Positions 46,110 to 56,780 of a stretch of 64,000 nucleotides of DNA are shown here, piece after piece. The stretch covers positions 2,158,176-2,222,175 of the forward strand of contig JAOTON010000977.1 in NCBI GenBank assembly GCA_034440635.1, given 5' to 3'. The notes beneath the pieces were generated by a model. It searched no databases, was not told where the DNA came from, and was given only the letters and a program-made list of their open reading frames with translations. This DNA is from Lepas anatifera (lineage: Eukaryota; Arthropoda; Thecostraca; Lepadidae). A program made the position numbers and the translations under genes. Numbering within the stretch: position 1 is the first letter of the stretch; each line of letters opens with the position of its first letter.

Positions 46110-48284
46110 CCTGAAACCTTATATTGGAATTCACATACCGCTGCTACACAGCCCCTATTGCGCCACTGAAGGCTAAGCTCAACTTTCGGAGGGCAGACTT
46201 CCCGCAGCTTCGCCACCTCCTCCATGATATGGATTGGAGTGATCTTGACCAATTGGAAATAAATCAGGCATATGATCTCTTTCTGGTGAAGTTGGGAGAT
46301 ATTATCAAGGAGTGCATTCCTGGCATTAAAACCAAGACCAACCCTAACAAGGTTTACATAACTAGGGAAGCCACCTGCCTCAAGAGAAAGAAAAACAAAG
46401 CCTGGTACGACTACAGGAAATGCAGATCCGAATTTGACAAACCTCTCCTTTTTGCCAGATATTCAGTCTTGCGGAATAATTTGCGCTCCCTCACCCGCAA
46501 GCTTCTGTACAAACACGAGGAGATGTTGGTTGGCTGCCTCAAAGAAACAGTTAAACCTTTTTGGCGTCACGTCCACTCTAAACTCAAAACCAAGTCGAGG
46601 GTGGATGACCTCATCGACAGCCAAGGCCACCTTCACAATGTTGACGTTGATAAAGCCAACCTCCTCAATAACTATTTCTCATCTGTGTGGACCATTGAGA
46701 ATCTTGCTTTCCTCCCACCATTTGAAGAGAGATACAGTGGCCCGCCTCTGCAGAGCATTACTATTACATCCGAACTGGTCTGTAAGAAACTCCTCTGTCT
46801 GAAACCAACTGGCTCCCCGGGACCCGACTACCTTCACCCCCAGGTTATGAGAGAAGCAGCTTTCCAGCTGTCAGCTCCTCTGGCAGCTCTATTCCGTCGA
46901 TCCCTGGACACAGGAATACTTCCCAAGGTGTGGAAGCAGGGATCTGTGGTACCCATCTTTAAGAAAGGTGACAGACAGTCACCGGGAAATTATAGACCTA
47001 TTAGTTTGACATCTGTAGCTTGCAGAGTGCTTGAGTCTGTGATTCGTGACCAACTGGTGCTCCATATGTCAACAAACAACCTCTTCTCAACATCCCAACA
47101 TGGCTTCCGCCCAGGCAGGTCTTGTGACACCCAGCTTCTCGAGGTTATGGACGACTGGACCGGGTACTTGGAAGATGGTCAGCCTGTGGACAGTGTCTAC
47201 CTAGACTTTCGCAAGGCGTTTGACACTGTGCCACACACAAGACTCATCTGCAAGCTGCGAGGGACGGTGTGCAGGGGAAGCTTCTGGCCTGGATCCGTAG
47301 TTTCCTGACGGACCGTGAACAGAGGGTTGTAGTGAGTGGAGACACATCTGGATGGGCTCCAGTGGCCAGCGGCGTCCCGCAGGGGTCTGTGCTGGGCCCA
47401 GTATTATTTCTTATATATATTAACGACCTTCCCGACGTAGTCCAAGCTCAGACCAAGATCTTTGCCGATGACACAAAAATATACGCACCATGTAACGGAC
47501 CAGCCCCATCTGAAGTACTCCAGGCAGACATCGAGCGGGTAATGAAATGGTCCGAAACCTGGCAACTTCCATTCAACCAAACCAAATGCACAGTACTCCA
47601 TTTAGGACCCAACAACAACCACCACCGATACCTCATGGGCGCCACAAACCTTCTGGTCTCCACGGTTGAGAAGGACCTCGGTGTTCGAGTTGACTCTGAT
47701 TTGAAGTTCCGCGACCAAGCAGCGTCAGCAACAAAAAAGGCAACTAGATACTAGGTTTGATTAAAAGATCCTTTCGCAAAATTGATTTGACAACACTCCC
47801 GATTTTGTACAAGACACTGGTGCGCCCACATTTGGAATATGGCAACCTGACCTGGGGACCATTCAATAGATGCGACCAGAAGATGATTGAACGAGTCCAG
47901 AGGAGAGCCACAAGAATGGTCCGAAGCATTCGGCATAAACCTTACAATGAGCGTCTGCAGGAACTAGATCTTCCATCGCTCTACTATAGGAGAAGACGGG
48001 GCGACATGATCAGGGTGTATCAAATCCTGCACACCTCCCTGGATGTTGACCCTGCCAGATTCTTCTCGGTCGACAGATCCGCTCGAACAAGAGGCCACCA
48101 GCTGAAACTTATAAAACCAAGAGCTCATTCTCGCTCCCGGCGTAACGCGTTTGGAGTTCGTGTTGTGAACGACTGGAACAGCCTTCCCGCTGAGGTTGCC
48201 TGCGCACCTTCAACTATTGCGTTCAAATCGAGGCTAGATGCTTTCTGGATCGATATAAAATATCACATCCCCGACACAGACTAG
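46110..48284 (+). pseudogene. CR1/Rex1-like LINE 2, reverse transcriptase, 5'-truncated
   Basis: A plus-strand LINE lacking its endonuclease. The first frame (46124 to about 47270) has a linker (KLNFRRADFPQLRHLLHDMD) and RT motifs GSPGPDYLHPQ, WKQGSVVPIFKKGD, YRPISLTSVACRVLE and YLDFRKAFDTVPH. After a frame break come SGVPQGSVLGPVLFLIYIND and KIFADDTKIYAP (to 47754). A third frame to 48284 has LYKTLVRPHLEYGNLTWGPF and the C-terminal RRRRGDMIRVYQIL. It is related to LINE 1 but clearly a different family. The 3' end is near 48365 (TACCAGGTACTAGGTACTAA), and 5' truncation at about 46100 is usual for LINE insertions. Confidence 0.85.
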
Positions 48285-48454
48285 GATCAAAACACCAGAG
48301 CTCGTTGTGACCGGACTTCATAGGCCTTAACTGGCCTCCAATCTCCGTTTTCTACCAGGTACTAGGTACTAAACAACATTTCTACCCCCATTGGGGCAGA
48401 CTTTGGGCTGCCCAAAGCGCCTCGTTGAGTGGCCTGCCACATTCTGCAGACTTG

Positions 48455-48462
48455 GCCATTGC
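48455..48462. repeat. 8-bp target-site duplication GCCATTGC, right copy
   Basis: Partner of 35601-35608, directly outside the right inverted repeat of the composite. Confidence 0.75.
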
Positions 48463-49788
48463 ATAATATGTCATACCGAGTGATTTCATCTGACTAGAAT
48501 ACTAGGAAGGAGCTTGAAAATATCTGCACAGCCTTGATCTATGAAATGTGACATTGAACTTCATGTGGGGTGAACTTGAGATGTTACCTCAATAATATGA
48601 AAATATTCTGTGTTTTTAATATTATTTAAACTTGAAACTCGAAATGAAAAATGAATTATGTTTGTCCTAAAATCCTGTTAAATACTTCTGGCCGCCCGCG
48701 CTAAATTGCTAACAAAGCTCAACTTTTCCTCTGCTGGTCACAACTGGAGAGGTCAATGATGACCACTCTAAAACTGATGCCGATCGTCGGTGACATCCCT
48801 GACGCATTCCGTAATGTTACCGCATGACAGTTGATAATACCCATTAGGTAAATACCATCTTTGTTGACTAATCTTCCCATAAAATACAGTGTCCCACTCT
48901 TTTAGATTGGCCTGAGAAGAAAAAACCATTTATTCTGCAATCCTGACATGTTCAGCTATGCACAAGTGCGTCTGCTTAACGTGGCGCACACCGGTACGAC
49001 CCGGTCAGCGTGCTCGCGCAGCACTACAAAAAGCTAGAAAAAACATAGTAAAAACGTAAATGTAAATACCAAAGCCACTTATTCGACAGAGGACTTCTTT
49101 CCTCACAGGCTAATATCGTAGTTTCGTTTACTTAATTCAATTAATACTGCCCCGGCCCCGCTCACTTCACGTGTCGAATGAAAATGGCGGAATGCCTTTG
49201 ATTTGAGCATTTAGAGATGTTGTAAGACTTGATGTACTTGCTTGCTCAAAATGAATTTATACATCACAAAAGTCTATAGTTGGTTCTGAAATATGGCCAA
49301 ACTCATTATTAGCTGCAAAAAAATATGCAAATTATATCATATGTCTCTCAATTTATTTTCTATCACGCACTTATTAAATGGATGTGAGCAATCAGGCTAA
49401 TAGAGAATAATCAGTACTTGAACAATCGGAGGTTTGAGCAGAGGTGCAGCTTTGGCTCCAACATTTAGAAATATCCCCACGTTCTGCAAGAAAATCCCAA
49501 GAGCTGTCTTATTTTGTTAATTATGCTCTTTATAATATTGACTAGCGTAATCATGCCGGCCGGCCTTATGATTTTAGGGTGCGCACCCATTGTATTACTC
49601 GTTTTTACCGTTGTAGTGTTTTGTCGTGTGTGCTGTGCTGTGCTGTCCCAAATGCATGTATGGATGGAAGAGGTGAAACCTCCGGAAGGAGGGAGAGTTT
49701 GAGTAGGTACCTAGACCAGAGGCGCACTCAGATTCTGGAAAGAGGGGTGATATCCCCAGACTAGGAAATAGGGACCAAGGGCATACAC
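48463..49788. other. Non-coding AT-rich stretch
   Basis: No gene, repeat end or RNA could be recognised. Confidence 0.45.
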
Positions 49789-49889
49789 ACCTGACCTGAC
49801 CTGACCTGACCCGACCTTACCTGACCTGACCTAACCTAACCTAGCCTAGCCTAACCTAACCAAAGCAAACCAAACCAAACCAAACCTTA
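49789..49889. repeat. Mixed pentamer array CCTGA to CCTAA to AACCA
   Basis: Starts as (ACCTG)n, becomes (ACCTA)n with CCTAG variants, and ends as (AACCA)n. CCTAA is the complement of TTAGG, the common arthropod telomere repeat. CCTGA is the complement of TCAGG, the variant known from some beetles. Confidence 0.85.
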
Positions 49890-49892
49890 CTT

Positions 49893-50039
49893 CATAGGCG
49901 TAGGAAGGTCCAGAATATTGGGGGGCCAGCAGGCATTTTGAAGTCATTTCTTTCCAGTCAACGCCATAGGGTTAATGGTTAAGAATCATTAATATTTGGG
50001 GGCCATGGCCCCCTGGCCCACCCCGTTCCTACGCCTATG
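49893..50039. mobile_element. 147-bp MITE with CATAGGCGTAGGAA ends
   Basis: Left end CATAGGCGTAGGAAGG and right end CCGTTCCTACGCCTATG are inverted repeats with one mismatch. The element sits between two pentamer arrays. It contains GGGGGCCATGGCCCCC, a perfect palindrome. The target duplication is not clear because the flanks are repetitive. Confidence 0.75.
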
Positions 50040-50067
50040 CCTAACCTAACCTAACCTAACCTAACCC
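50037..50067. repeat. (CCTAA)n interstitial telomere-type repeat
   Basis: About five clean CCTAA units directly after the MITE, probably the continuation of the array at 49789. Confidence 0.9.
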
Positions 50068-50185
50068 TCATTGCCTCCTATTATTATGTGTCTTGCACGC
50101 CTCTGCGGCATCATGGATCTGCCAAGAACCGTGGATCTGCCTACTACCATAGCCGTGTTATTCTGTCGGGGACGGTTCATTTTTG

Positions 50186-50840
50186 CCACAGTTCATAAGT
50201 GCAGCACGCTCATAAGTGCCGCACGATCAAAAGTGCAGCATGTTCAAAAGTGCAGCAGTTCAAAAGTGCAGCAAGGTCAAGGAAGGGATGTTCAAAACGC
50301 CCGCAGTTCATAAGTGCAGCACGATCAAAAGTGCAGCAAGATCAAAAGTGCCACTGCTCATAACTGCCGCAGTTCAAAAGTGCAGCACCATTAAGGAAGC
50401 GATGTTCAAAACGCCCGCAGTTCATAAGTGCCGCACGATCAAAAGTGCAGCACGATCAAAAGCCCCACAGTTCAAAAGTGCAGCGCGTTCAAAACCCCCG
50501 CAGTTCATAAGTGCAGCAGACTCGATTATCAAGCACGTTCAAAACACCCACAGTTCATAAGTGCAGCACGTTCAAAAATGCAGCAAGGTCAGAGAAGCGG
50601 TATTCAAAAGGCCAGCGGTTCATAAGTGCAGCAAGATATTTTGCGTAGAGTTCAAAACGTCCGCGGTTCATAAGTGCAGCAAGATAATCGTGCACTGTTA
50701 AAAACTCCCCACAGTTCATAAGTGCAGCACGTTCAAAAGTGCAGCATGTTCAAAACTGCAGCGCATTCAAAAGTGCAGCACGATCAAAATTACAGCCCGT
50801 TCAAGCGTGCAGCACGTTCAAATGTGAAGCCCGATTAAAA
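50186..50840. repeat. Minisatellite of GTTCAAAAGTGCAGCAC-type units
   Basis: A degenerate array built from GTTCA(A/T)AAGTGCAGCACG and GATCAAAAGTGCAGC. Interspersed longer inserts such as AAGGAAGCGATGTTCAAAACGC recur about every 110-130 bases, giving a higher-order pattern. Frames through it (K-C-S repeats) are not genes. Confidence 0.9.
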
Positions 50841-51619
50841 GGATCAGGCCAATCATAGATTGGGTCAGAACGCAAATCATTAGAATCGGAGGGTAAGTCC
50901 AAAAATAAAAGCAAAGACTGTATCTTCATTCCCACCGATGTTTTTTTTTAGTTTAAATTATCTTGCCCATACATTTCCAACGGAGAGGCCATGGCTCGTA
51001 CCTGACCTACAGTCGTCTCTACAAAAAAATCCCGGATTGTCCATAGATTAGCCCTATTATTTCTAAACCATATCAACATGTGCCCCACCGGGGTCCTCGG
51101 CACGACGCGCCTTGCTGGGGAGACGTACATTTCGCCCTTCTTCCGTATCTTATTTCCCAGGAAAGCTAGAGAAAAATTACGGACGGCCGGCGAAAAGTGT
51201 GCTCGAAACAAAGAGAAATTATCAGAATTATTTCATTTCAGGTCAATGTTGAAGCCAGCATAGGTCAAAGAAGGCTCCCATAGGCTTACAACAGCGCCGT
51301 GTACGCTTCCCTCTTTAGACTTTTACTCAGCGAAGCTAGGGCAGGGTCACAGGGTGACCCGGTATGGTCATGTTGCAAATCAATCGACTCCCCGTGACAA
51401 GATAAGCGCAATGCGATTAAGACCCTCGCGTTGAGTGCCAGTCTTGTGTCGGTTGTCGACTTTAGATGTAACCTAGGGCGCATGAACACTGATCCTGTCG
51501 GAAAAATTATATGTAAATTAGGCCCGAATCTGTTTATCGAATGCATATTATGATGGCTCCTCAATGGGATGGTGGTGCGCATATGTGTCGGCATATGAAC
51601 ATGCGTGTTTGTATTGAAA

Positions 51620-51624
<5 letters not shown>
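50841..51624. other. Non-coding stretch
   Basis: Nothing recognisable apart from short frames without domains. Confidence 0.45.

Positions 51625-51707
<83 letters not shown>
51625..51707. repeat. (TA)n microsatellite, left of the TIR element
   Basis: About 83 bases of uninterrupted TA dinucleotide directly touching the inverted repeat at 51708. Confidence 0.95.
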
Positions 51708-51710
<3 letters not shown>

Positions 51711-52410
51711 GAGAGTGGGATAAGATGCCCAGGGTTTAGGGAAATCCGGATTATGAAAAAACCGTGGTACCAACAGTGCTGCTTTAGATGTCAAGTCGTA
51801 GCATGATCATTTATCTTCCTTATAGAGTCGATGAAATCGCTGATAATTATCATATTTTCTAACTATGATGATTTTACCAGAGGCTTGCAAAGGGGCGTCT
51901 TACCCCATCGGGTGGGTAAGACGCCCCTCTTGTTAAGATGCCCCACTCCTGGGCATCTTACCCCATTTTGGTCTATTGTTGATGAAGTAGCTTTTTCGTA
52001 GTTCTTAGCTTCATTGGTAATCATTTAAGTATTATTCAAAAGTCAGAATGTATCTAGAAGCGTCCACGCACATTAATAAAACATGTAGGTGGTTTTTCAC
52101 GTTCCCACGTCTAATAAACTAAGTTACGTAAAACTAACGATAAAACCAAGCATAAAGGCATACCATAAAAGTAATATAAAATGAAACACACACACACAAA
52201 CAAACACGACGAAGAACGAAACGAAGTAAACTGGTACGAGGATTCTGAGCACCCTCCCTGAATCCCCTACCTTGTCTATTCTGTGTTCCCATTGTTTCAA
52301 TTCACCATTTTAAAAGAAATATGGGCCAGAAGTTGTTAAGTGCAAAAACATTCACTTCAGACAGTAAAAATGACGTGTGGCGACTCGGAAGCTTCCTCCC
52401 ACTAACCATC

Positions 52411-53757
52411 TCAGGCTCCCAGTCTATCATTTATGGCACAGCCTTCGCAGGCAGTGCACTCGATCCATTCTTCGCACAAGAGAACAAAACTCACTCCGCA
52501 GCAGAGATGGCCTACGCTACGTTATGAAACTATTTTTCCGTAGCCGTAGCTCTGGATAAGAAATGAGCGTAGCTGGGCGGATTCTGTAGCGTACTACGCC
52601 AAAATTTAGCGTATCGTAGCGTACTACGAACAAAAGTTACGACATATATGTATACACCTTCTCGTGAACTCGATCGTGGTACTAAGGCTTCTTGGTAACG
52701 ATTTGCTTTAATTCGAAATTTGAAATAGAAGTGATAATATTTGAAAAAAGTTACGACAACAATTTCACGAAAAATGCATCAAATCGCTGCAAATTAAGAC
52801 CGTAACGTTTTTGGTGGATAGTGTAATACACGGACACATTTTTGGGCCTGTAAAAATTAGAAGTCGGTTTATTTCAATTTTTTCTTCAACTGGTGACAAT
52901 AGTTCCCAACCACTGATCACACACATCAGGTCATACACATCAGGTCAACAGGTCACACATCAGGTCAGGTCAAGATCACTATCTAATCCAGCGTAGTCAA
53001 TATGCACATTAAACAACTCGTAGTAGCAATCTCAACGTAATGTTATCAAAATACAAGTTTTATCGTCATTTCCTTTAAAGTTATTGACACAAGTCTGAAA
53101 ATTTGCCTAAGTAGCCCAGATGACCTCTCAGAGGTCACAGGTAAAACATTGCAACAGGAACCTAGAAAGAGGCCCAGGATACCACGATTTGAGGAATGTG
53201 AAGGTTTTCTCAGCTTTGTCTACACAAATACAGCCCGATTTCTGTTTTTTCGTACCGCCGGTTAAACTCGAGGGGGATGTTCAAACACCCCCCACCGGGG
53301 CGAGGGTTAAAGTATAGATGTGTGTACAAAATGTTGATATCGCAATACGATATATTCTTTACCATGGCCGTAGCTAAAATACCGTAATGCCGTAGTCAAT
53401 GAAATATAACGTAGCGTAATTCCGTAGCGTAGTTTTGGCCAAAATCGAACCGTAACGTAGCGTAATTCGGTAACGTAACGCAGCGTAGGCCTTCTCTGCT
53501 CCGCAGATGAGATATCTGGTATCATCATGCCCACTGTCTTTCTTCCCTTATACAGCTTTTGCCTGCCTCGGCACGTCTTTTTAGATACCTTTGCTTTTAC
53601 AACCTCTTTTACCAGTCTGTCTTCAAGAACCTTTTTAGACGAATATTGTTGCAAGTTCAGTTTTTGGAGTTGGAGCCTCACTAAGGTCATCAATGGACTT
53701 GTCACGGAGACCCTAGCCCCACCATCGGAGCGAGCAACTCCTGCAATGAAGAGTTAA
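52411..53757 (-). pseudogene. Possible transposase C-terminal relic, interrupted by a hAT MITE
   Basis: On the minus strand, 53757-53499 reads a Lys-rich stretch (KVLEDRLVKEVVKAKVSKK, KLYKGRKTVGMMIPDISS). On the far side of the nested MITE, 52493-52411 reads LLCEEWIECTACEGCAIND before a stop. Lys-rich linkers followed by W-x-x-C-x-x-C tails occur at the C-terminus of pogo/DDE-type transposases in invertebrates. Two short pieces with a frame change are weak evidence, and no DDE catalytic domain is present. Confidence 0.3.
52502..53498. mobile_element. hAT-type MITE nested in the TA-flanked element (TSD CTCCGCAG)
   Basis: A 997-bp element with ends CAGAGATGGCCTACGCTACG and inverse CAGAGAAGGCCTACGCTGCG, flanked by an exact 8-bp duplication CTCCGCAG at 52494-52501 and 53499-53506. 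Subterminal parts are dense in GTAGCGTA words. The interior (about 52975-53305) is homologous to 59108-59816 and contains TGACCTCTCAGAGGTCA. No transposase frame. Confidence 0.9.
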
Positions 53758-53777
53758 TTGAAAAGTCAAAGTTAAAC

Positions 53778-53978
53778 ATCCCATAAATCCCAGGGACGGC
53801 CGCCTCGCTCAGGTCATCCTCTCACCAGTCAGTTGCCAGCCGACCTACGTCCGGTAAACTATTGAGCGCCGGAGCGTCTCAGGGGAACCGATCCCAAGCC
53901 TGGACATGCACTGCCACTGCATGTTCCTGAGCAGCGGGCCAGAGCCCAACGCTCTACCAACTGGGCTACCGGGATGGC
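53778..53978 (-). ncRNA. tRNA-derived SINE
   Basis: On the minus strand the head reads CCCGGTAGCCCAGTTGGTAG then AGCGTTGGGCTC, with a perfect RNA polymerase III box A (TAGCCCAGTTGG at 53957-53968). A degraded box B (GGGATCGGTTCCCC) follows about 60 bases on. A longer than normal spacer and a non-tRNA tail (CCCTGGGATTTATGGG) indicate a SINE and not a functional tRNA gene. Confidence 0.65.
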
Positions 53979-54646
53979 AAATGTAGGGACAACGTAAGAG
54001 GTCAGGTACAGAGCTTTGCAGGATTAACCATGTGGAATATTTCAGGTCTAGTTCATTCGTAGGCGAATCCAGTGTAAACAGTCCAGCCATGGCTCCCTCC
54101 CAATCGGCCAAATTTAACCGATTCTGGCCAATATTGTTTTGAAATATGTTTTACGGTTTTGTTCATTTCAATTTAATTGCTTTGTGCCTCCACCACACCA
54201 GTTTGATCTGAAACCGCCTTGAGGTCAGCTCCGGTTGGGGTATCAGGCCAGGTCCGGTCAACTCCCAAATAATTGTCTCAAGGTTTTAATGATTGAGGTG
54301 GGATTCGCTTTATCGAATGAGAGCACCAACCACAAAATTTGGCTGTTATGGGATTCCTTGCGTTAGTGGCCTGGGTTCAGGTGCGAGGCCTTCGATTGGA
54401 AAGGTTAGAAACAAAGCGACAGATTGCAGTGTGCTCTTATTTAACACGTACGGTCATGCACATCGAAAGCAGAGGACAGGAACCCGAGGACGGATCCCCT
54501 AACTCGCAAATCTGAAGGGTCGTCTCCCAACAAGTTTTGGGAATTGACCTAGGTTTTTATTGTCTCCCTATTACCTACGTAGGTTGACCTACGTAAATTC
54601 TTTCATGACCTTCATGGTCATTAGCTTTTGCAGACAGTCAATTTAA

Positions 54647-55494
54647 CACGCGCATTGACGGGGGCGGGTACCCGCCCCCTCGGGTTTTTTCGGAGACAGC
54701 AGAAAAACGGTGGCGCGCAGCGCCGCCGTACTTGGCCTACCTTTTCCCTCATTATTTTTGCAGCTTCTGTGAAAATTTTAAGGATATGTCGTCTCAGGTC
54801 AGGTCACCAGTACAGGTCAAGTGACCCGACCTCAAAAAAGTTTAAGATAGCATAAGTCGGAGCAGGGTGAAGTTATCCAATTGAAACTCATATCACATAA
54901 TGGGCTCACCGAGTTCTCTAAGATATGTTCCGGTATTTTTGATATCGATGACCAAGGTCAGGTACGAAGCATGACCTCTCCATTGGTAATACATGCGAAA
55001 TATGGTTTTTACTGAATAACTCAGTAACAGATGGTGATAGAGCAGTTATTTTTGCTTCATTAGACTCGCCTTGGCTTTGCGGTTCTAATGATATGCATTT
55101 TATATAATTTGACCCTGACCTGACCTCAGGTCAGGTCAAATCTTTGATTTGACCTAGCAAGGTCAAATCATATATCACTCGATTCGGCTTGCTGCGAGGA
55201 TTCATAGATTTCAAGTTGTTTTGCTCTATCTTTACTTGTTCAGATGTAATGGCCGAAAAACTTAATTTTACATGTTATTCCTATGACGGCATGTGACGGC
55301 ATGTTTTTGACCTCTGGTGACCTTAAATGTGAGCTGACAAAAAAATGGTACAAATATTTTCGATGGAGAAGCGGATGGGATACCCAACGCGCTTTACCGT
55401 TTTTCGCTACCTACCGTGGTTCTCGAGATCTTAGGGGCGGGTACCCGCCCCCTCGTCAATCCGAAGGTGGCTCAGACCCCCGTCAATGCGCGTG
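54647..55494. mobile_element. 848-bp TTAA-flanked TIR element
   Basis: Ends CACGCGCATTGACGGGGG and its exact inverse are flanked by TTAA on both sides (54643-54646, 55495-55498). TTAA duplications are made by piggyBac and Kolobok elements; which applies is unknown. GGGGGCGGGTACCCGCCCCC at 54660-54679 is a perfect 20-bp palindrome, and an 18-bp version recurs at 55434-55451. The interior is a reverse copy of the family at 59510 and 62590, rich in AGGTCA half-sites. Confidence 0.85.
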
Positions 55495-56080
55495 TTAAAG
55501 TTCACGTCCCACCCCCATTACCAGTCCAGGGTCCGTAGCCCCCAGTAACAATTCCGTGGCGCTGCCCGTGGGTAAGGCTTAGACTAACCCCAAGTTTAAC
55601 ATATATTTTTACTCTAACAAATGGCGTTATATTGCTCTGGGGAAAGACGCCCCCTTTCCGCGGGTAAAGTTGCCCATGGGGCATCTTTTCCCCATTCGTT
55701 GAGGGGGCATCTTTCTCATCAGTACCCAAACTAGATAAAACCTGAAGGAAAAAAATCTTACAATTAATACACTCAAGGGAAATGCTCAGTTAATGAGTTC
55801 AGTGTGCCATCATTCGTAATGGGAAGTCAAACAAAGCACGCATCCAATATTCTTCGAGATATCTGCAACCTATGTGGGCAATTTTTTTCTTAGAAAAGCA
55901 TCGAAACAAAGACTTACCCACCAGCTTCACGCAACTCACAGGAGGGAACTGAATTTTTGCGCAAGAAACAATCAAAGCCTCTGCTTTCGACCAAGAACAA
56001 TATTATTTACCAGTAGTGGCCCGAATTGCCGGAAGAGGGGATGGGGCGTCTTACCCGATGGGGCATCTTACCCTACTCTC

Positions 56081-56083
<3 letters not shown>

Positions 56084-56131
<48 letters not shown>
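56084..56131. repeat. (TA)n microsatellite, right of the TIR element
   Basis: About 48 bases of TA directly outside the right inverted repeat, mirroring the left tract at 51625-51707. Confidence 0.95.
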
Positions 56132-56135
<4 letters not shown>

Positions 56136-56520
56136 CATCCCCAAAAAGATGGAAGCTTTAGCTCAATTCAGTGAGAAGTTATTGGCAATATAATCACTGT
56201 ATGTTACTGTGACCTCACATGACCTTTGAGAGGCTAGATGGTCAAAAACTCAACTTTATGGTCAAGATTGGAGTAATAATACACGGTTTGGGGATTTCCA
56301 AGTTGATCTCTCCAGTATTTCCTGAAAATGAACCTTTCCTATTTTTGCCGGAAACTCATAATGGGGTGACCCAAAAATTTATTCCACCTTGGGTTCACAA
56401 TGTGAGGATTCGGAGAAAGAGGATCTGTAGGCTCAAACGACGTTATCATATTGGGAAATAGCAATATTGCTCCCTAATAAAAATAGTTTTAATCCGTCTA
56501 ATTTCCCAGCTAACACACCT
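56132..56520. other. Non-coding remnant of the GAGGTCA family
   Basis: TGTGACCTCACATGACCTTTGAGAG-type wording at 56208-56235 links it to the dispersed family. No gene. Confidence 0.4.
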
Positions 56521-56529
56521 TCGTGGTTA

Positions 56530-56780
56530 CTGCATGGTAACCATATGGGCTCCCCATCACTTTCCGCGTGGTGCCCTCGTGGGGTGACCGCGAGGGGCCC
56601 ACGCGGTTTGGAAGATATTTCCGCGTGGGGCCCGCGTGGGCCAAACCACGTGGGATGACCGCGAGGTAACCTTGTGGGATAACCATTTTGTAACCGTGTG
56701 TGATAACCGTATGGTAACCATGTGGGGTGACCATGAAGTAAACGTGTGGGATGACCATGTTGTCATTGCTTGGGATGATC
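56530..56780. repeat. Degenerate ~20-bp tandem repeat (GTGGGATGACCATG-type)
   Basis: Units alternate GTGGGATGACC and GTGGTAACC with drift, and the left part is GC-rich (CCGCGTGGGGCCC). A related inverse stretch lies at 58495-58620. One frame reads repeated W-D-D-H words, a repeat artefact. Confidence 0.75.

Larger units (their letters stand above)
35609..48454. mobile_element. 12.8-kb hAT-type composite bounded by TIRs
   Basis: The left end CCAGTCTGAAGAATGCGGCA and the inverse of the right end (CAAGTCTGCAGAATGTGGCA) agree at 17 of 20 bases. Both arms continue with subterminal GGGCAGCC words. The outer 8-bp duplication GCCATTGC is exact. The terminal motif is close to that of the MITEs at 20967 and 21422, so the same hAT group is likely. 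The interior holds three LINE remnants and GC-rich DNA. No hAT transposase was recognised, so the original element was presumably small and grew by nested insertions. Confidence 0.72.
51708..56083. mobile_element. TA-flanked TIR element (probable Tc1/mariner-pogo relic) with nested insertions
   Basis: The left end GGGGAGAGTGGGATAAGATG and the inverse of the right end (GGGGAGAGTAGGGTAAGATG) agree at 18 of 20 bases and continue with CCC. Both ends abut (TA)n tracts. Internal copies of the terminal words (GGGGCGTCTTACCC, AAGATGCCCC) cluster at 51890-51965 and 55620-55720, some as hairpins. TA target sites point to the Tc1/mariner-pogo superfamily. The element has been enlarged by a hAT MITE, a SINE and a TTAA element. 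Confidence 0.8.

Noticed and set aside
50071..50625. Frames with Lys-Cys-Ser repeats
   Set aside because: Translation of the GTGCAGCAC minisatellite in several frames.
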